64,000 nt of DNA, from NCBI RefSeq assembly GCF_021440345.1, contig NZ_JAKCNS010000017.1, positions 1 to 64,000 of the forward strand. Reading direction: 5' to 3'. The notes under the pieces were generated by a model. It made no database searches and was not told the DNA's origin. It saw only the letters and a list, made by a program, of their open reading frames with translations. Below, piece after piece: positions 27,145-34,518 of this stretch (positions are counted from its first letter, which is position 1; each line of letters starts with the position of its first letter). The position numbers and the translations under genes were made by a program. This DNA is from Kluyvera intermedia. Lineage in GTDB: Bacteria; Pseudomonadota; Gammaproteobacteria; Enterobacterales; Enterobacteriaceae.

Positions 27145-28017
27145 ATGGAATGGCTACGCCAGCGTATTGAACAGCAGGTGCTTGGCCTGACGGGGATGGC
27201 GCTTAACGAGATTGATTTTGAGCGTCCTCCCGGCGAGCCGGGGCTGTTTGGCCCGCAGTCGGCAATCTGGCCGGTACACGGCGACTTTACCTCGATGCTG
27301 TGCGGCGGGATCAGTGCGTTATTGCTGCAGATGCTGCATCCGCTGGCGCTGGCGGGCGTCTGGGATCATTCCTCTTTCCGGGACGATATTTTCGGCCGCC
27401 TCCGGCGTACCAGCCAGTTTATCTCCGCCACGACCTTTGCCACCGTACCGGATGCCGAGCGGCTTATCGATAAAGTGAAAGCGATCCATCTGCGAATCAA
27501 CGGCACCGATACTGATGGCACGCCTTATGCGGCAAGTGATCCCGATCTGCTGACGTGGGTGCATATTGCGGAGTGCAGCTCGTTTATGGCATCTCATCTT
27601 CGCTATCGTCGGACGGTAGTGACACCGTCACGTCAAGCCCAGTATTTCATTGAGTCGGCAAGCATTGCTGAACGGCTTGGCGCCCGGAATGTGCCGAAAA
27701 CGCCGCAGGCGGTGCAGGATTATCTCGAACAAATGCGTCCGCAGCTACGCTGTGATGATCGCACGCGGGAAGTTGCGCAGGTGCTGATGACTACGCGGCT
27801 GCCGGGGCGGGTGGCACAGACAGCGGGGACAATTCTGCTGAAAGCCGGTATCGATCTGTTGCCCGGATGGGCGCAGGATATGCTGGATTTGCGACTGAGT
27901 CCGTTAGAACAAAAGATGGTGCGCGGTGGGGTACATGCGATAGCAGCGGTAATACGGCGCTCGGTGCGCAATGGCGCATATCATTGTGCAATGAGGCGGG
28001 TTAGAGCAGAGCAGTGA
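27145..28017 (+). CDS. DUF2236 (MpaB/latex-clearing-type) oxygenase-like protein
   Basis: This is a 290-residue protein of the DUF2236 family, which includes fungal MpaB oxygenases and latex-clearing proteins that bind haem b. The family hallmark QMLHPLALAGVWDHSSF, with His before Pro and the later HS, lies near residue 60. A second conserved block is LLTWVHIAECSSFM near 135. No signal peptide is evident. I start at ATG 27145, since the earlier in-frame codon at 27106 sits inside the dehydrogenase gene. Pairing with an NAD(P) dehydrogenase hints at oxidation of a shared small molecule, which is inference. Confidence 0.82.
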   Translation: MEWLRQRIEQQVLGLTGMALNEIDFERPPGEPGLFGPQSAIWPVHGDFTSMLCGGISALLLQMLHPLALAGVWDHSSFRDDIFGRLRRTSQFISATTFATVPDAERLIDKVKAIHLRINGTDTDGTPYAASDPDLLTWVHIAECSSFMASHLRYRRTVVTPSRQAQYFIESASIAERLGARNVPKTPQAVQDYLEQMRPQLRCDDRTREVAQVLMTTRLPGRVAQTAGTILLKAGIDLLPGWAQDMLDLRLSPLEQKMVRGGVHAIAAVIRRSVRNGAYHCAMRRVRAEQ

Positions 28018-28050
28018 TTTTGATGAAAATGGAAATGCATCTCACGTATA

Positions 28051-28081
28051 AAAAAACCGGCATCAGATGCCGGTTTTTTTA
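28051..28081. terminator. Bidirectional terminator
   Basis: A 7-bp core stem (CCGGCAT/ATGCCGG) extended by A-T pairs has a CAG loop, six A residues on the left and a T-tract on the right. It serves the DUF2236 gene and the tiny gene on the opposite strand. Confidence 0.88.
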
Positions 28082-28222
28082 TTAAATTTTGCAGGCGTCG
28101 CCGCAGTCATCGTCAGCAACAATCGCCTGTGCTTTCTTGTCTGCATCGTCCAGACGTTCTGCATTGCGCTCTTGCGCCTCTTCCAGCCCATCAAAGACCA
28201 GATTATTGAGATCTATTTCCAT
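28082..28222 (-). CDS. 46-residue acidic protein with C-terminal Cys pair
   Basis: This reading frame encodes 46 residues. Translation support is good: AGGTGA stands a few bases ahead of the ATG at 28222, and a terminator follows the stop at once. Residues 13-34 are highly charged and helical in character (EEAQERNAERLDDADKKAQA); the end reads DDDCGDACKI, with two cysteines in a CX3C spacing. I do not recognise it. It might bind metal or be a short regulatory or modified peptide; no modifying enzyme lies beside it. It was found by reading the strand directly. Confidence 0.68.
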   Translation of the reverse strand: MEIDLNNLVFDGLEEAQERNAERLDDADKKAQAIVADDDCGDACKI

Positions 28223-28473
28223 TCGTCACCTGTATTCAGATTGTTCTACACTCGTCACAGTATATTGCAAAAATGTTGATTGATGTAGCCACGAATGACA
28301 TCAGACGCGATTGCAGCACAAAGCGCGCGTCGATAGTGAGTGGAGTTCCAAATGTGTGATGTGGCGCGGCGAAAAAGCGCACATTGAGTACAAAAAACAG
28401 TCGATAACAAGCGAATACTGGAAACAGGAAAGCATATAACCTTGAAAACAAAACCAGTTCGGAGGGATATGCA

Positions 28474-28680
28474 ATGCAGAAACAGACTCCACAGGAATTA
28501 GCCAATTTTGATTTTCTGGCTCGCAGCTTTGCGCGTATGCAGTCGTTGGGTCGACCTGTCGATATCCGTGCAGTCACGGGTAATATGAGCGAACAACAGG
28601 GTGCATGGTTCCGCGAGCGCTATGAACATTACCGAACGCAGGCTGTAAGGGCGAAAGAGCAAACGCTAGAAGTATGTTAG
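28474..28680 (+). CDS. 68-residue uncharacterised protein
   Basis: This is a small soluble protein ([20 protein letters not shown] at its start) with a basic, helical central part and a final Cys. GGAGGG (28461-28466) is spaced seven bases from the ATG, and two hairpin terminators follow the stop. It lies divergent from the 46-residue gene across a 251-base gap. I do not recognise a family. The context, between the dehydrogenase pair and the CMD/cupin pair, gives no clear role. Confidence 0.72.
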   Translation: MQKQTPQELANFDFLARSFARMQSLGRPVDIRAVTGNMSEQQGAWFRERYEHYRTQAVRAKEQTLEVC

Positions 28681-28687
28681 TGATTAG

Positions 28688-28740
28688 CGGGCCGAGTGGC
28701 CCGTTTTCGTTATTCGCGGGCACAATCAGGTGCCCGTTTT
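28688..28740 (+). terminator. Tandem hairpin terminators
   Basis: Two hairpins lie in tandem after the 68-residue gene: CGGGCC/GGCCCG with a GAGT loop then TTTT (28688-28707), and CGGGCAC/GTGCCCG with a six-base loop then TTTT (28717-28740). Confidence 0.75.
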
Positions 28741-28908
28741 CATTTCTGCGGAGCCACTTTTCATGTCGTAACACGTCTCGCGATTAATGAAATTTACTCA
28801 TAGGTCAGTTCTTATTTCCCCGTCTAATCAATCATTCTTCTGCCCCCTATAATTCCCCTCATTCACCCGGCTTAGCGTATTGCACGCCACACTCCTGGAG
28901 ACAACATC

Positions 28909-29550
28909 ATGCAAAGTGCACTCACTGTACGTCAGCAGGCCATGATCCCTATCGCGGCGCTAACCGCGTGCGGTGAAATGGAAAAATTGACCGTAGCGCT
29001 TAACGACGGGCTCGATGTCGGTCTGTGCGTTAATGAAATCAAAGAAGTGCTTATCCAGCTTTACGCCTACTGCGGTTTTCCACGCAGCCTGAATGGGTTG
29101 GGATGTTTTATGACGGTGGTTAACGCGCGTAAAGCCGCAGGAATGAAGGACGAAGAGGGGGCTGTCGCGACACCGCCTCCTGCCGGCTGGGATAGCCTGG
29201 CAGCCGGTACGCTAACGCAAACGCAGTTAGTCGGGAAACCCGTCAGTGGCCCGCTATTTGAATTTGCACCAGCGATTGATGTTTATCTGAAAGCACATCT
29301 GTTTGGCGATATTTTCCAACGCGACGTGTTGGATTGGAAGGCGCGTGAGCTCGCAACCCTATCGGCGTTGGCGGCAGTGCCCGGTGCGGAAAATCAGCTC
29401 AAAAGCCATTTTGCAATTAGTCTGAATAACGGCATCACCCCGGAACAGTTTCAGGCCCTTGTCGCGGTACTGGCGGTGAAATGCTCCGCTGAAATGGCCG
29501 CAAATGCCAGCACGGTGCTGGCGCAATTCCTCAGTGAAATTTCCCTATAA
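28909..29550 (+). CDS. Carboxymuconolactone decarboxylase (AhpD-like) family protein
   Basis: This is a 213-residue protein with two CMD repeats. The first carries the signature NEIKEVLIQLYAYCGFPR near residue 43; the second begins near ARELATLSALAAVPGAE at 143. The first repeat has one Cys (YAYCGFPR) rather than the AhpD CXXC pair, so peroxidase activity of the AhpD kind is not assured. CTGGAG lies upstream of the ATG. It forms a pair with the cupin gene 20 bases downstream; such pairs are common in bacteria and often lie in aromatic or stress-linked loci. Confidence 0.85.
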   Translation: MQSALTVRQQAMIPIAALTACGEMEKLTVALNDGLDVGLCVNEIKEVLIQLYAYCGFPRSLNGLGCFMTVVNARKAAGMKDEEGAVATPPPAGWDSLAAGTLTQTQLVGKPVSGPLFEFAPAIDVYLKAHLFGDIFQRDVLDWKARELATLSALAAVPGAENQLKSHFAISLNNGITPEQFQALVAVLAVKCSAEMAANASTVLAQFLSEISL

Positions 29551-29570
29551 TCAGAGACCACGGAGCAGTA

Positions 29571-29978
29571 ATGAACAAGATATTTGACGGTAACAGCGTT
29601 TTCCCTCGCGGAGAGAAAAATGAAGCGTATGCCAAATACTTCACCGGCACGAGCTACCTGACCATGCTATCGCGTGAAGGCGTGACCATTGGCAACGTGG
29701 CGTTTGAGCCGGGTTGTCGCAACTTCTGGCATATTCATCATGAAGGCGGGCAGATTCTGCTGGTAACCGGTGGCCGTGGCTGGTATCAGGCATGGGGCGA
29801 ATTGGCGCGTGAGCTGAAAACCGGCGATGTCGTGAATATCCCTGCGGGAACCAAACATTGGCACGGCGCGGCACACGATAGCTGGTTCGCGCATATTGCG
29901 GTAGAAGTTCCGGCGCCAGGGGCGTCAAACGAGTGGCTTGAAGCCGTCAGTGACGAAGAGTACAACCTGTTACCCTAA
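29571..29978 (+). CDS. Cupin-domain protein
   Basis: This is a 135-residue single-domain cupin. The first metal-binding motif reads FWHIHHEGGQILLVTGGRGW and the second GDVVNIPAGTKHWHGA, so the His/Glu/His metal ligands are present. It resembles small cupins found next to CMD-family proteins and may act on the same substrate. CACGGAG precedes the ATG. No regulator gene is adjacent. Confidence 0.88.
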   Translation: MNKIFDGNSVFPRGEKNEAYAKYFTGTSYLTMLSREGVTIGNVAFEPGCRNFWHIHHEGGQILLVTGGRGWYQAWGELARELKTGDVVNIPAGTKHWHGAAHDSWFAHIAVEVPAPGASNEWLEAVSDEEYNLLP

Positions 29979-30120
29979 CGGCGTCAAAACAGAAGGCCTG
30001 CAGGTACTATGCCAATAGTATTCTCCGCCTTTGACATTGTGCTTTTGTGTTACATATCGCCAAAACCTCAATAAAACCATGGTTATAATGCAGGTTCTAC
30101 AACCAATGGAGAGGAAAATG

Positions 30121-30459
30121 ATGCGCGTACAGGTTCGATTACTGAAAAACGCTATGCTTGCTAGCGCCATGCTGATGGCATCCACGGCCGTGTGGGCTGC
30201 GGAACACTGGATTGATGTTCGTACCCCGGATCAGTACCAGCAAACGCACGTGCAGGGCGCGGTGAACATCCCACTCAAGCAACTTGAGCAGCGTATTGGC
30301 GAAGTGACCCAGGATAAAAATGATACGCTGTATCTGTACTGCAATACCGGAAATCAGTCAGGCAAGGCCGAAACGCTGTTGCAGAAGATGGGCTACAAAA
30401 ATGCGGTAAACGAAGGTGGACTGAAGGACGTTGAGAAGAAAACAACGTTAGTAAAATAA
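30121..30459 (+). CDS. Periplasmic rhodanese-like protein (PspE-like)
   Basis: This is a 112-residue exported single-domain rhodanese with a signal ending AVWA and the mature start AEHWIDVRTPDQYQQ, which closely matches PspE. The active-site loop is CNTGNQSG; E. coli PspE has Arg where this has Asn, so thiosulfate sulfurtransferase strength may differ. The psp operon is not here, so this is an orphan copy. I use ATG 30121, five bases after GAGGA (30111-30115); ATG 30118 is possible. A -10 element TATAAT (30084-30089) stands upstream. Confidence 0.85.
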   Translation: MRVQVRLLKNAMLASAMLMASTAVWAAEHWIDVRTPDQYQQTHVQGAVNIPLKQLEQRIGEVTQDKNDTLYLYCNTGNQSGKAETLLQKMGYKNAVNEGGLKDVEKKTTLVK

Positions 30460-30555
30460 ACCTTCGCCGTGCGTAATCAGTCAATTCACTTACAACAGAA
30501 TCCCGGCGCTCCGCAAAGGAGTGGTAGCGGTTGGCGTAAAGGTCTGCTCGCTGCT

Positions 30556-30574
30556 AGCCTGAATTATTCAGGCT
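30556..30574 (+). other. Hairpin between the rhodanese and ABM genes
   Basis: An 8-bp perfect stem (AGCCTGAA/TTCAGGCT) with a TTA loop lies 46 bases before the ABM gene. CTGGGGTTTT follows. It may be a weak rhodanese terminator or a leader structure. Confidence 0.45.
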
Positions 30575-30619
30575 CTGGGGTTTTGTCTCAGGGCATCCTC
30601 GATACAGCAAGGATTTCCA

Positions 30620-30937
30620 ATGAGTGAAGTTAAGATTGTTGCCACGCTGACGCCTTTTCCTGAACACATCGACATTATCCGCAAAGCGGCGCAAGCCATG
30701 GTGCCGTTAACGCATCAGGAAGCCGGGTGCCTGCAATACTGTTTGCATGAGAGCCGGGCAATTCCCGATGTTCGCGAACTGGCAAATGAGGGCGCGGTGT
30801 CATTTGTGTTTATTGAGCGCTGGAAATCGGAGCAAGATTTGGTGAAGCACGTCGCGATGTCATATCACGATGATTTTCTGGAAACGCTGGATGGAAAACT
30901 GGAAAGTATCAGCGTTCAACGCTTGACCGAGCTATAG
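30620..30937 (+). CDS. ABM-domain (YgiN-type) monooxygenase-like protein
   Basis: This is a 105-residue protein of the antibiotic biosynthesis monooxygenase superfamily. The ferredoxin-like dimer fold is suggested by TLTPFPEHIDIIRKAAQAMV, EAGCLQYCLHES and FIERWKSEQDLVKHVAMSYH. Small members such as YgiN act on quinols without cofactors, but the substrate here is unknown. AAGGA precedes the ATG. It lies next to the tRNA-Val cluster, which is transcribed from the other strand. Confidence 0.85.
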   Translation: MSEVKIVATLTPFPEHIDIIRKAAQAMVPLTHQEAGCLQYCLHESRAIPDVRELANEGAVSFVFIERWKSEQDLVKHVAMSYHDDFLETLDGKLESISVQRLTEL

Positions 30938-30991
30938 AAAGTAGGGGATTTAAACAGAACTGGAAGATTTTGCACCATATCAGAGAAGATA

Positions 30992-31068
30992 TGGTGCGTC
31001 CGAGTGGACTCGAACCACCGACCCCCACCATGTCAAGGTGGTGCTCTAACCAACTGAGCTACGGACGC
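30992..31068 (-). tRNA. tRNA-Val (anticodon GAC), copy 1
   Basis: This 77-base gene has acceptor stem GCGTCCG paired with CGGACGC, anticodon loop CTTGACATG, TTCGAGT T-loop and encoded CCA. It is essentially the E. coli valV/valW sequence. Last of three tandem copies in transcript order. Confidence 0.97.
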
Positions 31069-31072
31069 ATAA

Positions 31073-31149
31073 TGGTGCGTTTAATTGGACTCGAACCAAC
31101 GACCCCCACCATGTCAAGGTGGTGCTCTAACCAACTGAGCTATAAACGC
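31073..31149 (-). tRNA. tRNA-Val (anticodon GAC), copy 2
   Basis: The same 77-base layout and anticodon as copy 1, with encoded CCA. Acceptor stem GCGTTTA pairs with TAAACGC, and the T-stem changes from GTGG/CCAC to TTGG/CCAA. Both changes are compensated, so the gene should be functional. Confidence 0.96.
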
Positions 31150-31153
31150 ATAA

Positions 31154-31230
31154 TGGTGCGTTCGATTGGACTCGAACCAACGACCCCCACCATGTCAAGG
31201 TGGTGCTCTAACCAACTGAGCTACGAACGC
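31154..31230 (-). tRNA. tRNA-Val (anticodon GAC), copy 3
   Basis: The first copy in transcript order, 77 bases with encoded CCA. Acceptor stem GCGTTCG pairs with CGAACGC, intermediate between copies 1 and 2; the T-stem is as in copy 2. The spacers between copies are four bases, so the three are processed from one precursor. Confidence 0.96.
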
Positions 31231-31454
31231 AATGTTGCTTGCGGCAACGGGGACGAATATTAGCGGCAGTCACCGGTTGTGGCAAGCGGAAAATGTTTGA
31301 TTTCACACGACTGGAGAACTTTTGCCCATCTCTGGCGTATTTTCCCGCAATGTCAGCGATTCCGTTGATCTCTCTCGATTTTAGCCACGTTATTTTTCAC
31401 GGTTACGCTCAGCAATCGGTGCGAAATACATTTCGATGTCTATTGTTGCAGTAC

Positions 31455-31477
31455 GAAATGTTATGTTATAACATTTT
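31455..31477. promoter_or_regulatory. Zur box upstream of zinT
   Basis: By hand count 20 of the 22 defined bases match the enterobacterial Zur palindrome (GAAATGTTAT at the left, TATAACATTT at the right). It lies 33 bases before the zinT start and should repress zinT when zinc is plentiful. Confidence 0.85.
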
Positions 31478-31510
31478 ACACTTAATGCATCGGATAAGGA
31501 TAAAACGCGG

Positions 31511-32158
31511 GTGAAACATTCAGGTAAATTTGCGCTGGCGGTTACGGCGCTATTGATTGGCGGCCAGGCACTGGCGCATGGACATCACGACCACGGCAAG
31601 CCGTTAACGGCAGTGGAACAAAAGGCGGCAGAGGGCATTTTTAATCTCAATGATGTGAAAGACCGTCCGCTTACCGACTGGGAAGGGATATGGGAATCGG
31701 TGAATGGCTATTTGTTATCCGGGGACTTAGACCCGGTTTTCCGCCAAAAGGCTGAAAAACAGCAGGGTAAAACTTTCGCGGAAATTAAAGAGTACTACCG
31801 CAAGGGGTATGCAACCGACGTCAACATGATCGGCATCGAAAATGGTGTGATGGAGTTTCACGTCGGCGATAAGGTGAACAGCTGCCAGTATCGTTATGCC
31901 GGGCATAAAGTATTGACCTACGCATCCGGAAAGCAGGGTGTTCGCTACCTGTTTGAGTGTCAGCAGGCCAATACCGGGGCCCCGAAATACGTGCAGTTTA
32001 GCGACCATATCATTGCGCCACGCAAATCCGCACATTTCCACATTTTTATGGGTAATCAGTCGCAGGAAGCGTTGCTGGCGGAGATGGACAACTGGCCGAC
32101 GTATTACCCGTACCAGTTGACCAGGCAGCAGGTCGTTGATGAGATGCTGCATCACTAA
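31511..32158 (+). CDS. zinT: Periplasmic zinc/cadmium-binding protein ZinT
   Basis: ZinT binds zinc in the periplasm and delivers it to the ZnuABC importer. The 215-residue protein has a signal ending GGQALA and a mature N-terminus HGHHDHGK, a flexible His-rich metal site, followed by the lipocalin-like YodA domain ([13 protein letters not shown] to [11 protein letters not shown]). The start is a GTG at 31511, with AAGGA (31496-31500) ten bases ahead, a rather long spacing. In E. coli zinT lies elsewhere on the map; here it follows the tRNA-Val cluster. The Zur box explains its control. Confidence 0.95.
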   Translation: MKHSGKFALAVTALLIGGQALAHGHHDHGKPLTAVEQKAAEGIFNLNDVKDRPLTDWEGIWESVNGYLLSGDLDPVFRQKAEKQQGKTFAEIKEYYRKGYATDVNMIGIENGVMEFHVGDKVNSCQYRYAGHKVLTYASGKQGVRYLFECQQANTGAPKYVQFSDHIIAPRKSAHFHIFMGNQSQEALLAEMDNWPTYYPYQLTRQQVVDEMLHH

Positions 32159-32170
32159 GGTGTTGTTGCG

Positions 32171-32203
32171 TAAGCCCGGTGTGGTGATGTCTCACCGGGC
32201 TTA
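32171..32203. repeat. REP-like palindrome between zinT and mdtK
   Basis: An 11-bp perfect stem (TAAGCCCGGTG with CACCGGGCTTA) and 11-base loop lies between convergent genes. It has no T-tract, and the arms resemble enterobacterial REP elements. It may also end both transcripts. Confidence 0.55.
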
Positions 32204-32211
32204 AGGTCGTT

Positions 32212-33585
32212 TTAGCGCGCCGCGCGCTGGAGGATGACCGTCGCAGGCTGACGTTGCAGGAAACGCATACGCCACATCATTAACACTGCCGCCGACGTCA
32301 GACCAATAATAAAGCCCCACCAGAAGCCAGCCGGGCCCATTCTTTCGACGACCAGATCGGTCAGCGCCAGCACATAGCCGCACGGTAGGCCCAGTACCCA
32401 GTAAGCGATAAAGGTAATAAAGAAGATCGAGCGTGTATCTTTATAACCGCGCAGAATGCCGCTGCCGATAACCTGCACTGAGTCGGAAATCTGATACAGC
32501 GCCGCCAGCAACATCAGTTGAGCGGCCAGCGTCACAACCTCAGGATTATCGTTATACAGCAGGGCAATATGTGTCCGCATCACGGTGGTGAAAATGGCGG
32601 TGCACATTGCCATACAAATCCCCACGCCCAGACCGGTCCGCGCGGAAACCTGTGCATCAGGCGTGGAGCCTTGCCCAAGCCGGTAGCCGACACGGATGGT
32701 GACGGCGGCGGCAAGCGACATTGGCAGAACGAACATCAGCGAGCTGAAGTTCAGCGCAATCTGGTGGCCCGCGACGTCGACGATCCCCAGTGGCGATACC
32801 AGCAGGGCGACCACGGCGAACAGCGTGACTTCGAAGAACAGCGCCAGCGCGATCGGCAGACCCAGGGTGGTCAGACGCTTGAGAATGACTGGATCCGGGC
32901 GGGCAAAACGTTCTTTATTACGGATGTCACGCATCGAACCCGCGTGACGAACGTAATAAAACATGCTGAAGAACATCACCCAGTATACCGAGGCCGTGGC
33001 CACGCCACAGCCCACGCCGCCGAGTTCCGGCATGCCAAAATGGCCGTAAATAAAGATGTAGTTCACTGGGATATTGACCAGCAGGCCAATAAAGCCCATC
33101 ACCATGCCAGGCTTAGTTTTTGCCAACCCTTCGCACTGGTTACGCGCCACCTGGAAACAGAGATAGCCTGGTGCACCCCACAGCAGCGCACGCAGGTAGC
33201 CTACGGCTTTGTCCGCCAGCGCTGGGTCAATGTTATGCATTGAGCGAATAATGTAGCCCGCATTCCACAGCACTACCATTATCAGCACTGAGACAAATCC
33301 CGCCAGCCAGAAACCTTGACGCACCTGTTGTGCGATACGATCGCGACGACCCGAGCCGTTAAGCTGAGCGATAACTGGCGTCATGGCCAGCAGTAAACCG
33401 TGACCAAAGAGGATGGCCGGCAGCCAGATAGAGGTACCGATCGCTACCGCAGCCATGTCGGTAGCACTGTAGCCACCTGCCATAACGGTATCGACGAATC
33501 CCATTGCCGTTTGGGCAACCTGCGCAAGGATTACCGGGATAGCCAGAGATAATAACTGACGCGCTTCGACAAAGTACTTCTGCAC
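32212..33585 (-). CDS. mdtK: MATE multidrug efflux pump MdtK
   Basis: This is an inner-membrane Na+-driven exporter of the MATE family (NorM/YdhE). The 457 residues with about twelve membrane segments equal the E. coli length. Family features include [22 protein letters not shown] at the N-terminus and [22 protein letters not shown] near residue 65. Substrates in E. coli include fluoroquinolones and cationic dyes. It is divergent from ribE, with a 251-base gap. Confidence 0.96.
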   Translation of the reverse strand: MQKYFVEARQLLSLAIPVILAQVAQTAMGFVDTVMAGGYSATDMAAVAIGTSIWLPAILFGHGLLLAMTPVIAQLNGSGRRDRIAQQVRQGFWLAGFVSVLIMVVLWNAGYIIRSMHNIDPALADKAVGYLRALLWGAPGYLCFQVARNQCEGLAKTKPGMVMGFIGLLVNIPVNYIFIYGHFGMPELGGVGCGVATASVYWVMFFSMFYYVRHAGSMRDIRNKERFARPDPVILKRLTTLGLPIALALFFEVTLFAVVALLVSPLGIVDVAGHQIALNFSSLMFVLPMSLAAAVTIRVGYRLGQGSTPDAQVSARTGLGVGICMAMCTAIFTTVMRTHIALLYNDNPEVVTLAAQLMLLAALYQISDSVQVIGSGILRGYKDTRSIFFITFIAYWVLGLPCGYVLALTDLVVERMGPAGFWWGFIIGLTSAAVLMMWRMRFLQRQPATVILQRAAR

Positions 33586-33836
33586 GTTAACACCTGTATT
33601 GTTGTTATTTATTCTCGCCGTACAGCGGGTACGGGAGACAGAAAAGCCGCCTTAACCGGCAGCAAGAAGAATAAATAGAGGAATTGCTCCAACATTGTAG
33701 CGAGGATTTGCTATTAATCTAGTCAAAAAATGAGAGCCAGGTCGTGGAAGGTAGCAACCTGTTTTATCAACTGCTATTGTGCGTAGCAGATGAATCGGTA
33801 GACGTACCGAAATGATGATTAACAGGAGTTAACTGC

Positions 33837-34478
33837 ATGTTCACTGGTATTGTGCAGGGCACGGCAAAAATCGTGTCCATTGATGAAAAACCGAACTTCC
33901 GCACCCACGTGGTCGCGCTGCCTGAGCACATGCTGGCAGGGCTGGAAACCGGCGCTTCGGTCGCCCATAACGGCTGCTGCTTAACGGTGACGGAAATTAA
34001 CGGTGACCAGATTAGCTTTGACCTGATGAAAGAGACGTTGCGCATCACCAATTTGGGTGACGTGAAAGAAGGGGATTTAGTCAACGTTGAGCGCGCGGCG
34101 AAATTCAGCGATGAAATCGGCGGACACTTAATGTCTGGCCATATTATGACCACCGCAGAAGTTGCGAAGATTCTTACCTCTGAAAACAATAAGCAGATTT
34201 GGTTTAAAATTCAGGACCCGGCGCTGATGAAGTATGTCCTGTATAAGGGCTTCATTGGCATTGATGGCATCAGCCTGACGGTCGGCGAAGTCACGGCAAC
34301 CCGTTTCTGTGTTCATCTGATTCCGGAAACGCTGGAGCGTACGACGCTGGGCAAAAAACGTCTGGGCGATCGCGTCAACATTGAAATTGACCCGCAAACG
34401 CAGGCGGTTGTTGATACCGTTGAACGTGTAATGGCGGCAAAAGAAGCGGCGCTGCAGGCTGCGTCGGAAGAGAAGTAA
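33837..34478 (+). CDS. ribE: Riboflavin synthase
   Basis: Alpha subunit of riboflavin synthase (called ribC or ribE in E. coli). It turns two 6,7-dimethyl-8-ribityllumazine molecules into riboflavin and a pyrimidinedione. The 213-residue protein has two similar lumazine-binding barrels: residues 1-97 from MFTGIV and 98-195 from [17 protein letters not shown] precedes the ATG. No FMN riboswitch is visible upstream. It converges on cfa. Confidence 0.97.
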   Translation: MFTGIVQGTAKIVSIDEKPNFRTHVVALPEHMLAGLETGASVAHNGCCLTVTEINGDQISFDLMKETLRITNLGDVKEGDLVNVERAAKFSDEIGGHLMSGHIMTTAEVAKILTSENNKQIWFKIQDPALMKYVLYKGFIGIDGISLTVGEVTATRFCVHLIPETLERTTLGKKRLGDRVNIEIDPQTQAVVDTVERVMAAKEAALQAASEEK

Positions 34479-34481
34479 TAA

Positions 34482-34511
34482 GAAAACGCCTGCGCCAGAA
34501 CGGTGCAGGCG
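34482..34511 (-). terminator. cfa terminator
   Basis: On the − strand a 7-bp stem (CGCCTGC/GCAGGCG) with an 11-base loop runs into GTTTTCTTATT. It begins eight bases past the cfa stop. Confidence 0.6.
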
Positions 34512-34518
34512 AGAACCC

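Noticed and set aside
28067-28279. 70-codon + strand frame over the 46-residue gene
   Set aside because: It starts inside the terminator T-tract and lacks a ribosome site, whereas the − strand gene has both a ribosome site and a terminator.
30992-31230. CRISPR-like direct repeats
   Set aside because: The three roughly 80-base repeats fold as tRNA-Val genes with encoded CCA, so they are tRNAs and not CRISPR repeats.
31239-31514. 91-codon frame between the tRNA-Val genes and zinT
   Set aside because: It has no ribosome site, runs through the Zur box and the zinT promoter, and its product matches nothing recognisable.
33586-33836. FMN riboswitch before riboflavin synthase
   Set aside because: The gap lacks the conserved FMN-element helices and a downstream terminator/anti-terminator; in enterobacteria that switch is at ribB.
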